A stretch of DNA of 64,000 bases from the NCBI GenBank assembly GCA_963843645.1, contig CAWJLE010000001.1, positions 186,001 through 250,000 on the forward strand. Reading direction: 5' to 3'. Under the pieces are notes generated by a model. That model ran no database searches and was not told the DNA's origin. It worked only from the letters and a program-made list of their open reading frames with translations. The translations under genes and the position numbers were made by a program. The first letter of the stretch is position 1, and every line of letters starts with the position of its first letter. Shown here one piece after another: positions 1-7,408 of this stretch. This DNA comes from CAWJLE01 sp963843645 (GTDB lineage: Bacteria; Chloroflexota; Anaerolineae; DAOTYC01).

Positions 1-2
1 GG

Positions 3-1050
3 CATCGCCTGGCGGTCGAAGCGGCCCGGGAGGTCTACCGCACGCGGGAGGCGGTCGCCCGGCTGTTCCACGTGGACGACCCGCTGCGCGTGGTGTTCAC
101 CGCCAACGTGACCGAAGCGCTGAACCTTGCCTTGCGGGGACTGGCTGCACCCAGGCAACCACGTCGTGACGAGCGGCATGGAGCACAACGCGGTCATGCG
201 GCCGCTGCGCGCGCTCGAGCGGCAAGGCGTGGAGCTGACCGTCGTGGCCTGCTCGCCGGAAGGGTTCCTGGATCCGGAGGAGGTGGAGCGCGCGCTCCGG
301 CCCAACACGACGCTCGTCGTGCTCACGCACGCCTCCAACGTCTGCGGCACGCTGCTGCCAGTCGGGGAGGTCGGGCGGATCGTGCGCGAGCGTGGGATCC
401 TGCTGCTGGTCGACGCGGCGCAGACCGCAGGGGCGTATCCGATCGACCTGCAGGCCGAGCCCATCGACCTGCTCGCCTTCACGGGGCACAAGTCGCTGTA
501 TGGGCCGACGGGAACGGGCGGCCTCGTCCTGGGCGCGCACGTCGACACCGACCGGCTGGAGCCGCTGAAGCGCGGGGGAACGGGCAGCCGCTCGCAGCTG
601 GAGGAGCAGCCGGATTTCCTGCCGGATCGGTACGAGAGCGGGACGGTCAACGCCGTCGGGCTGGCCGGCCTGCAGGCGGGGATCGACTGGGTGCTGGAGC
701 AGGGCGTGTCGGCGATCCGCGCCCACGAGCAGGCGCTGACCGCGCAGCTGCTCGCCGGGCTCGCCGGCATTCCGGGGGTGACGGTCCACGGACCGAGCCG
801 TGCGGCGCAGCAAACGGCAACCGTCTCAATCACGGTCGCCGGGCTGGAGGTGTCGGAAATCGGGCAGCGTCTGGATGAGGAGGACGGCGTTCTGTGCCGG
901 GTGGGCCTGCACTGCGCTCCAGCAGCCCACCGGACGCTCGGCACGTTCCCCGCGGGGACCGTCCGCTTCGGCCTGGGCGCCACGAACACGGCGGACGAAG
1001 TCGATGCGGCACTCGCGGCCGTACGCCGGCTGGCGGGAGGGGCGGGTTGA
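3..1050 (+). CDS. Class-V aminotransferase, cysteine desulfurase family (5'-partial, one frameshift)
   Basis: PLP-dependent enzyme of the SufS/NifS-like cysteine desulfurase superfamily, expected to mobilise sulfur or selenium from cysteine. The N-terminus lies outside the window. Reading starts in frame 3 (HRLAVEAAREVYRTREAVA, then FTANVTEALNLALRGL) and must shift near position 142-147, where one extra G is the simplest explanation, to continue as LHPGNHVVTSGMEHNAV. The Schiff-base lysine motif FTGHKSLYGPTGTGG is present, as is a C-terminal Cys motif region (VGLHCAPAAHRTLG). This pattern fits the desulfurase subfamily often paired with DUF3343 proteins. The next gene is exactly that and overlaps by four bases, which supports the assignment. 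Substrate is inferred from the family. Confidence 0.8.
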
Positions 1051-1280
1051 CGCGGGAGCCCCGCACGATCATCCTCCTGCCATCGGCGCAGCACGTGGTC
1101 CGCGCCGAGACCCGGCTGAACGCAGCCGGTATCGCGTGCAAGCTGGTCCCAGTGCCGCGCCAGATCAGCTCGGACTGCGGCGTGTGCCTGTCGGTGGCGA
1201 CGGCCGACCGCGAAGCAGCGCTTCGCCAGCTCGCGGTGCTGGGCCTAGCCGTGCTTGGCGTGCACGATTTGGAGCGGTAA
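1047..1280 (+). CDS. DUF3343 putative Se/S carrier-like protein
   Basis: Small 77-residue protein. A TTG start at 1047 overlaps the TGA of the aminotransferase (tTGA), suggesting translational coupling. The core PRQISSDCGVCLSV matches the DUF3343 pattern (PRxIS..CG), in which the cysteine-glycine pair is thought to carry sulfur or selenium. Preceding residues IILLPSAQHVVRAETRLNAA fit the first beta-alpha unit of this small fold. Family members sit beside class-V aminotransferases, as here. The function of the family is not well established; a persulfide/selenide carrier for the upstream desulfurase is an inference from the pairing. Confidence 0.75.
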   Translation: MTREPRTIILLPSAQHVVRAETRLNAAGIACKLVPVPRQISSDCGVCLSVATADREAALRQLAVLGLAVLGVHDLER

Positions 1281-1598
1281 GCCGGGCGCACCCCAGTCCC
1301 GCTCCTCCTCTGGAATCAGAGTGGAGAACGGCGTCGACGCGGCGGGTCTCCTCTCTCCTCTTAGGGGAGAGGCGGGAGAGGGGTCGGTCTGTGCCCTAAG
1401 GCGCCACGGTGCTGCCTTCGGGACGAGCCATCAGGGCCCACAGGCGGCCGTGGTCCACCGACGCCCCGACGTTCCTGTTGGCCGTGTCGGCTTTCGAGGG
1501 CACGGGAACCCATCGCTGGATCGTCTCATCGTAGCAGGCGATGAACAGGGTTCACGGAAGCGGCTCGTCCCGCTTCATATGGGATACACCCGCTCACA
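1281..1598 (+). other. Intergenic region, no gene seen
   Basis: No convincing coding frame. A small hairpin of CTCTCC against GGAGAG lies near 1350-1383 and could end the DUF3343 transcript. The region then leads into the promoter of the next gene. Confidence 0.4.
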
Positions 1599-1627
1599 TT
1601 GACAAAAGGGAGACGGCAGGCTATCAT
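1599..1627 (+). promoter_or_regulatory. Sigma-70-like promoter of the MalT-like regulator
   Basis: TTGACA at 1599-1604, a 17-base spacer and TATCAT at 1622-1627. The gene starts about 95 bases downstream, leaving a long leader. Position and spacing are read directly; activity is inferred. Confidence 0.6.
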
Positions 1628-1719
1628 CGTATCGTGTATTCCCGTCTGCTGCTGTCTCACATACGTCTCACTTTGCTGACTCGACGTCGACGGATCTCGT
1701 TCCGATTGGTCAGGCTAAG

Positions 1720-4467
1720 ATGGTGCGCGGAGAAAAGCAAGAACTCGATAAGCCCCTCGCTCCATCGGCGTCCGGCGACAGGAGTCCCAAGCCGATCGTC
1801 CTCGCAACCAAGCTCTACGTCCCCCGCCCGACTCATCATCTCGTCCCTCGTCCCCGCCTGCTCGCACAGCTGCAATCCGCCCTCCAGCATCGACTGACGC
1901 TGGTCTGCGCCCCGGCCGGGTACGGCAAGACGACGCTGCTGGCGGAGTGGGCGCAGACCTCCCCCGCACCGCTCGCATGGGTGTCTCTGGACGAGGGCGA
2001 CAACGATCCGGCACGCTTCTGGACCTACGTCATATCAGCGCTGCAGACGCTCGACGCTGATATCGGCTCCCTGGCGCTGAGGGCGCTTCAATCCACTCGC
2101 GCGAGCGAGCCGGCAATCCTGTTGAATTCACTTCTCAACGAGCTGAGCACACTGGCGGAAGACTGTTCGCTCGTTCTGGATGACTATCACCTGATCACGT
2201 CACAGGAGGTGCACCGTCCGCTGACGTTCCTGGTCGATCATCTGCCCGACAGGATGCACCTGGTGCTGGCTTCCCGCACGTTTCCTCCCTTTTCGCTCGC
2301 CCGGCTGTCAGTCCGAGATCAACTGGTCGAAGTGCGCGAACAAGACCTCAGGTTTACGACCCCGGAGATCGGGCGATTCTTCGAACAGGCACACGTCTCC
2401 GGCCTCTCCGCCGAGGACATCGACCTGCTCCAGGCCAAGACTGAAGGCTGGGTCGCGGGCCTGCAGCTCGTCGCCCTCTCGATTCCGGCGCAACCGCACG
2501 CTTCGAGCTTCGTGGCGCATTTGACCGGATCGCAGCGCCGGATCGCAGATTTTCTGATGAATGAGGTGCTGCGACAACAGCCGGCTCACGTACAGGAGTT
2601 CTTGCTCAAGACTTCGGTCCTCGAGCGACTCTGTGCACCTCTCTGCCTGTCGCTCCTGGGCGACGAGGGTGATTGCGTACGAGAGACGCTCGATTACCTG
2701 GAGCAGATGAACCTGTTCCTGATTCCATTGGACGACGAACGGCAGTGGTATCGCTACCACCACCTGCTCACCGACTTCCTGCGGGATCGGCTGATCCAGA
2801 CGTATCCCAATCTCGTACCCGGTCTCTATCGACGGGCGAGCCTCTGGTACGAGCAGGAGGGCCTGACTGCGCTGGCGATCCAGACCGCCATCGCGGGGCG
2901 AGACTGGGAAGATGCCGTGCGACTCATCGAGAGCAACTACGAAGCCATCGTCAGAGGCGCGGAGTACACCACACTGCTGACGTGGGTGGAAGCGCTTCCC
3001 CGGGACCTCGTTCGTTCCCGGCCGCGGCTCTGCCTGGCGAAAGCCTGGCCGCTCCAGATTACCCCCGGCCGCCTGGAGCAAACGGAGGCCTGCCTCGAAG
3101 ACGCCGAACGGGCAATCCTATCGCGGGAAGACCTCGCACAGGGGCGCAGCGAGGCCCGGAGCATGCTGGGCGAGATCGCGCACGTGCGAAGCGGTAGTGC
3201 GATCCTGAGAAACGAACCGGAGTCCTCCCTCGAGCTGTGCCAGGACGCCCTCAAGTTTCTGTCCGACGAGCAGCAATTCCTCCGTGGCGCGACGAGCCTG
3301 CACCTCGGAGTCGGTTACGGCGCAACCGGGCAGTTTCCGGCCGCTCGGCGCAGCCTGGCAGCCGCCATGCGGCTGGAGGACGTAGAGCCCAACGTCAACG
3401 TGGGTCTCTTTGCCCGACACTACCTCGCATGCGTCGAAGCGTTGGAAGGCAATCTGCGGCTGGCGGCGGAGCGGTGCCAGGAGACGCTGAAATTCGGCGT
3501 CCTGCCGGACGGAGAACATCTGCCGGCCAGCATGGTCTCCCACATCCTGCTCGGCGGGCTTCTCTACGAATGGAACGATCTGGAAAGCGCGCGCCAATAC
3601 CTGTGCCAGGGCATCCGGCTCAGTGCGGGCTGGTGGCGGAGAGACATGCTGATCGAAGCGTTCATCACCCTGGCCCGAGTCAAGCAGGCCCAGGGCGACC
3701 CGGAAGGCGCCCTGCAGACGGTCCGGCAGGCAGAGGACCTCTTCGAAGACAGGTATTTAGGTCAACTGCTCGCCCATGCGTCTGCGGCGCAAGTTCGAGG
3801 TTGGAGGCAGGCGGGTTGCCTGGAATCCGTAAAGCCGGTCGTGGAGTCTCTCCAAAGAGCGGGCGCGGTCGATATAGAGGTAGGTCCGACCCAGCAGGAA
3901 CAAGTCCTCGCCGTCGCACGCTGGCTGGTCACCGAAGGCGATCTCGAGGAGGCAGGACGCTGGCTGGCCTCGTTGGTGCACTCGGCGGAGCGCGGGGGAT
4001 TCCGACGTCGTCTCATCGAGGCCCTGGTCCTGCAGGCGTTGGCGTTTTGGGGCCTGGCCAACAAGCGGCAGGCCACGTTCGCGCTCACCCGCGCGCTGGA
4101 GTTGGCGAGACCCGATGGGTACGTGCGGGTCTTTGTGGACGAAGGGGCCACAATGCGCCGCATGCTGGAACGGGCTGCCCGCACCGGCGTCGAACCGGAT
4201 TATACTGCCGCTTTGCTGGCCGCGTTTGGCCCTCCCATGGGTCAGGCTCCGGAAGCAGAGATTCCGGCGGCCGTCGAACCCCTCAGCGCACGGGAGATCG
4301 AGCTGCTGTGCCTCATCGCTGCCGGCCTCTCCACACGCGAGACTGCACGACAACTGGTGGTCGCGGTCGAAACGGTCCGGACGCACCTCACGAACATCTA
4401 CGGCAAGCTCCAGGTTCACTCCCGCGTGCAGGCAGTCCAGCGCGCCCGGGAACTGGACCTCCTGTAA
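1720..4467 (+). CDS. MalT-like LuxR-family transcriptional regulator (STAND NTPase)
   Basis: 915-residue regulator of the large ATP-binding LuxR type. After a leader it starts ATKLYVPRPTHHLVPRPRL, the usual opening of MalT/AcoK-like proteins. Walker A is APAGYGKTTLLAEW (about residues 60-73) and a Walker B-like SLVLDDYHLI lies near residue 150. A helical TPR-like middle (about 340-840) is followed by a C-terminal LuxR helix-turn-helix, LSAREIELLCLIAAGLS to TVRTHLTNIYGKL (about 855-912). Such proteins bind ATP and an inducer through the repeat region, then multimerise on DNA. The downstream flavoprotein/cytochrome pair on the same strand is a plausible target; the inducer is unknown. No strong ribosome site precedes the ATG. 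Confidence 0.9.
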   Translation: MVRGEKQELDKPLAPSASGDRSPKPIVLATKLYVPRPTHHLVPRPRLLAQLQSALQHRLTLVCAPAGYGKTTLLAEWAQTSPAPLAWVSLDEGDNDPARFWTYVISALQTLDADIGSLALRALQSTRASEPAILLNSLLNELSTLAEDCSLVLDDYHLITSQEVHRPLTFLVDHLPDRMHLVLASRTFPPFSLARLSVRDQLVEVREQDLRFTTPEIGRFFEQAHVSGLSAEDIDLLQAKTEGWVAGLQLVALSIPAQPHASSFVAHLTGSQRRIADFLMNEVLRQQPAHVQEFLLKTSVLERLCAPLCLSLLGDEGDCVRETLDYLEQMNLFLIPLDDERQWYRYHHLLTDFLRDRLIQTYPNLVPGLYRRASLWYEQEGLTALAIQTAIAGRDWEDAVRLIESNYEAIVRGAEYTTLLTWVEALPRDLVRSRPRLCLAKAWPLQITPGRLEQTEACLEDAERAILSREDLAQGRSEARSMLGEIAHVRSGSAILRNEPESSLELCQDALKFLSDEQQFLRGATSLHLGVGYGATGQFPAARRSLAAAMRLEDVEPNVNVGLFARHYLACVEALEGNLRLAAERCQETLKFGVLPDGEHLPASMVSHILLGGLLYEWNDLESARQYLCQGIRLSAGWWRRDMLIEAFITLARVKQAQGDPEGALQTVRQAEDLFEDRYLGQLLAHASAAQVRGWRQAGCLESVKPVVESLQRAGAVDIEVGPTQQEQVLAVARWLVTEGDLEEAGRWLASLVHSAERGGFRRRLIEALVLQALAFWGLANKRQATFALTRALELARPDGYVRVFVDEGATMRRMLERAARTGVEPDYTAALLAAFGPPMGQAPEAEIPAAVEPLSAREIELLCLIAAGLSTRETARQLVVAVETVRTHLTNIYGKLQVHSRVQAVQRARELDLL

Positions 4468-4737
4468 ACCCGACCCCTCTTCTTCCCGCAGCCCTCACCT
4501 CTTCAAGAAGATACTCCAATCGAATACTCCAATTGAGGCATCACAAACCCCTGCCGATTGCCGTACAATTGTTACGAACCTGGTGATCAACTTCACAAAT
4601 GAGGTCCATAGCCTGTCGCGACGGCCCCGGCGATTGGGAATCCCGGCTGAGAGCGACGGGTTAGTGCGACGGTGATGGGATCGCAGATCGGATTTGGACG
4701 GGTTTCCTGGACAATACATTTCAAAGGAGTAACAACA

Positions 4738-6390
4738 ATGTCACCGAACGAAGGAAAGCTTTCACGCCGCGAGTTGCTGAAGGATGCCGCCGTGGTCGCC
4801 GCCGGAGTCGCGTTGGGAAGCGCTGCACCGCGGGCGCTCGCGCAGGGTCCGATTCCAATCCCCGACAAGTGGGACAAAGAGGTCGACGTCGTGGTCGTCG
4901 GCGCGGGACTGGGACTGGTGGCGGGTGTCACGGCAGCCGTGGCCGGAGACAAGGTCCTGGTGCTGGAGAAGGGTGCCGTCGCCGGCGGCAGCACCAGCAT
5001 CTCCGGCGGCGTGCTGTGGATCCCCAACAACCCGGTCATGAAGGCAGCGGGCATCGAGGACTCACGCGAGAAGGCGATGACATACATGAAGCTGATCGCG
5101 CAGGGCCAATCAGAAGACTCGATCATCGAGGCATTCGTGGACACGGGACCCGAGGTCGTCGATTTCATCGCCAAAAACACGCCCATCGTTTTCGAGTTGT
5201 GGCAAGGCGCGCTCTGCACCGAGTACCACCCGGAGTGGCCGGGCGCCGTCACCCCCATCGGTCGGTCAATCGGGCGGTCGCTGGACGGCACCGTCGGCGG
5301 CGGCGGCCCGCTGATCCAGGGGCTCATCGAAGGTTTGAAGGCGGCCGGGGGCCAGCTCATGGTCGAGACGCCGGCCAAGCGGCTCATTACCCGAATGCTG
5401 CCCGACGGACGCCAGGAAGTTCTGGGCGTGGTGGCCGAGAACAACGGTACGCTGCTGAACATCAAGGCGAACAAGGGCGTGATCCTGTCGGCCGGCGGAT
5501 TCGATTGGAACTGGGAGATGAAGCGGTCGTTCCTGAGGGGCCCCACGCCCTACGCGACCGGGCCCTCGACGCTGACCGGCGACGGCATCATGATGGCGGT
5601 CGCGGCCGGCGCCGATCTGAGAAACATGAACGAGTGCTGGGGAATGCCGGTCTACAAGGCGGAAGCGGAAGCCAAGAATGCCGCCGGCAAGCCGGCCAGC
5701 CTCTTCGTGCTGACGGAGAAAGCCAAGCCCGGCGTGATCATGGTCAATCGCTACGGCGAGCGCTTCTGCAACGAGGCCAGCGATTACGACAGCCTCTGGC
5801 GCTCTTTCTTCACGTGGGAGAACTGGGGCGAGCTGCGCTACCGCAACCTCCCCGCCTACATCATCATGGACAGCTCGGTGCGCGCCGCCTACAACGTCGC
5901 CGGAACCCCTCCTGAGGGAGACCTTCCAGACTACGTGACGAAGGCCGACACCTTGAAGGACCTCGCGACTGCCATCGGCGTCGACCCGGCCGGCCTGGAG
6001 AAGACCGTGGCGGAGTGGAACGAGAACGTCGAGGCGGGCAAAGACCCGATTTTCCACCGCGGCGAAAGCCTCTACGACAATGCCTGGGCGGGGTACGGTC
6101 TGCCGGCGCCGATCAACACCCTGGGCCCGCTGGGGCAGGCTCCGTTCTTTGCCATTGAGGTCGCAGTGGCCGACATCGGCACGTCCGGAGGCGTGCGGGT
6201 CAACGCCAAGGCTCAGGCCCTCACTCCGTTCGGCGAGATCATCCCGCGCCTGTATGCCGCGGGCAACAACTCGGGCATCGGCGGCCCCGGCTCCAGCTAC
6301 GGTGGACCCGGCGGCACCCTGGGTCCGATCTCCACGTTCAACTACATCGCCGCAAAGGACTGCGTCACGCTGGAGCCCTGGGAGGCCTAG
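4738..6390 (+). CDS. Tat-exported FAD-dependent oxidoreductase (fumarate reductase/3-ketosteroid dehydrogenase superfamily)
   Basis: 550 residues from the ATG at 4738, which follows AAAGGAG; a longer in-frame start at 4672 lacks such a site and would bury the signal. The N-terminus SRRELLKDAAVVAAGVALG is a twin-arginine signal, with ALA as the likely cleavage point, so the enzyme works outside the cytoplasmic membrane. The FAD-binding VVVVGAGLGLVAGV follows immediately. The C-terminal FAD signature is YAAGNNSGIGGPGSSYGGPG. Internal motifs (KPGVIMVNRYGERFCNEAS) resemble 3-ketosteroid-delta1-dehydrogenase-like members more than true fumarate reductases, so the substrate is open. The next gene is a secreted tetrahaem cytochrome, the partner that flavocytochrome c enzymes carry as a fused domain. 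Confidence 0.85.
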   Translation: MSPNEGKLSRRELLKDAAVVAAGVALGSAAPRALAQGPIPIPDKWDKEVDVVVVGAGLGLVAGVTAAVAGDKVLVLEKGAVAGGSTSISGGVLWIPNNPVMKAAGIEDSREKAMTYMKLIAQGQSEDSIIEAFVDTGPEVVDFIAKNTPIVFELWQGALCTEYHPEWPGAVTPIGRSIGRSLDGTVGGGGPLIQGLIEGLKAAGGQLMVETPAKRLITRMLPDGRQEVLGVVAENNGTLLNIKANKGVILSAGGFDWNWEMKRSFLRGPTPYATGPSTLTGDGIMMAVAAGADLRNMNECWGMPVYKAEAEAKNAAGKPASLFVLTEKAKPGVIMVNRYGERFCNEASDYDSLWRSFFTWENWGELRYRNLPAYIIMDSSVRAAYNVAGTPPEGDLPDYVTKADTLKDLATAIGVDPAGLEKTVAEWNENVEAGKDPIFHRGESLYDNAWAGYGLPAPINTLGPLGQAPFFAIEVAVADIGTSGGVRVNAKAQALTPFGEIIPRLYAAGNNSGIGGPGSSYGGPGGTLGPISTFNYIAAKDCVTLEPWEA

Positions 6391-6447
6391 CACAGCGCGC
6401 GATCGTCCGATCGCCCACGACGGGTTGACCTGTGAACGCAGACGAAC

Positions 6448-6485
6448 GTGGGGGAAGAGCCGGAAATGGCTGGCTCTTCCCCCAC
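6448..6485 (+). terminator. Strong hairpin between flavoprotein and cytochrome genes
   Basis: A 14-bp perfect stem, GTGGGGGAAGAGCC against GGCTCTTCCCCCAC, with a 10-base loop. No T-run follows. It may attenuate transcription or protect the upstream mRNA, setting different levels of the two proteins. Confidence 0.5.
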
Positions 6486-6565
6486 TACTCGCACCGCCAC
6501 AACAGCCACGTCACAAGGGTATGCAGGCAGATCGTCGTACGGTCTGTCCACAATCAGGAGGTCTC

Positions 6566-7282
6566 ATGTTGCTCAAGAATCGGCCATCAACGAGGGGATC
6601 TCGCGCGGTTTCTTCCGATTCGATCCGCGCGTTGCTTCGCGCGTTCGTTGTTTGCGTCGTGGTCGTTGGAGCCGCGGGCTGGGGCGCGTCGACCCATGCG
6701 GCGTCGCCTGCTGCGTCTCCGGCACGATTCCAGTCCTGCCTCGACGTCCCGACGACGGGGTCCTCCGGGGCGACGGCGCTCCTCGGCGGCACGCCGATCA
6801 CGATGACGGGGACTGTGCCGCTCACCGGTGCGCCGATCACGCTCACCGCGAACGTGCCGCTCACCGGCCCCGTCACGCTGATGGCGACGGTGTCGCTGGT
6901 CGCGTCTCCCAACACGGCGACGGTGGCCGTGACCCTCACCACCACGTCGGTCGCCGAGCCGGCATCGGCGGCGCCGTCAGGCATCACCGCTCAGATGTGC
7001 ATGGGGTGCCATTCTCACGACCAGGTCTTCCAGGAGACCGCCGACTACACGACGTTCGAGGGGTACAAGATCAATCCACACGTCACTGTCGACCCGATCG
7101 AGAAGAGCCCGTCGATGGCCAGCCCACATGCTTCCGGCCAGAACGTCGTCGACTGCCTGCAGTGCCATCAGCCGCACTCGATGCCGCAACCGGCCGCCGG
7201 CGAGGTCAAGGAGCCGTCGATCGACTATTGCTACGGCTGCCATCATACGACCAATTTCCAGGCGTGCAGCAAGTGCCATTGA
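6566..7282 (+). CDS. Secreted tetrahaem c-type cytochrome
   Basis: 238 residues from the ATG at 6566, preceded by CAGGAGG. A basic N-terminus and hydrophobic stretch (AFVVCVVVVGAAGWG, ending near THAA) form a signal peptide or anchor. A low-complexity segment with repeated PLTGAPITLTANVPLTG-like units follows, probably an extended linker. The last 95 residues hold four haem-attachment motifs: CMGCH (145), CLQCH (197), CYGCH (222) and CSKCH (234), plus extra histidines that could be distal ligands. This is a small NrfH/tetrahaem-type electron carrier. Its position right after an exported flavoprotein argues that it delivers or accepts electrons for that enzyme. Confidence 0.85.
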   Translation: MLLKNRPSTRGSRAVSSDSIRALLRAFVVCVVVVGAAGWGASTHAASPAASPARFQSCLDVPTTGSSGATALLGGTPITMTGTVPLTGAPITLTANVPLTGPVTLMATVSLVASPNTATVAVTLTTTSVAEPASAAPSGITAQMCMGCHSHDQVFQETADYTTFEGYKINPHVTVDPIEKSPSMASPHASGQNVVDCLQCHQPHSMPQPAAGEVKEPSIDYCYGCHHTTNFQACSKCH

Positions 7283-7291
7283 AATAGGGGG

Positions 7292-7325
7292 AGACTACCG
7301 AAGTTTCCAAAAACTTCGGTAGTCT
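7292..7325 (+). terminator. ACTTCCG-family palindrome, covarying copy
   Basis: AGACTACCGAAGTTT against AAACTTCGGTAGTCT, followed by TTT. It is a member of the dispersed palindrome family but with ACTACCG/CGGTAGT in place of ACTTCCG/CGGAAGT, a paired change that keeps the stem. It lies just after the cytochrome stop. Confidence 0.7.
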
Positions 7326-7355
7326 TTCCATACTGACGAGTTCTCATATCTGCCC

Positions 7356-7388
7356 AAACTTCCGAAGTTTTGAAAACTTCGGAAGTTT
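7356..7388 (+). terminator. ACTTCCG-family palindrome
   Basis: Perfect 16-bp arms (AAACTTCCGAAGTTTT and its complement) around one base, with T-rich flanks. It sits between the convergent cytochrome and methylase genes, so it can end transcripts from both sides. Confidence 0.7.
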
Positions 7389-7408
7389 CTTTAGATACCT
7401 CGGACGTC

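Noticed and set aside
4738..6390. Assignment as fumarate reductase flavoprotein (FccA)
   Set aside because: Superfamily membership is clear but internal motifs lean to ketosteroid-dehydrogenase-like members; the catalytic Arg/His set could not be placed by eye.
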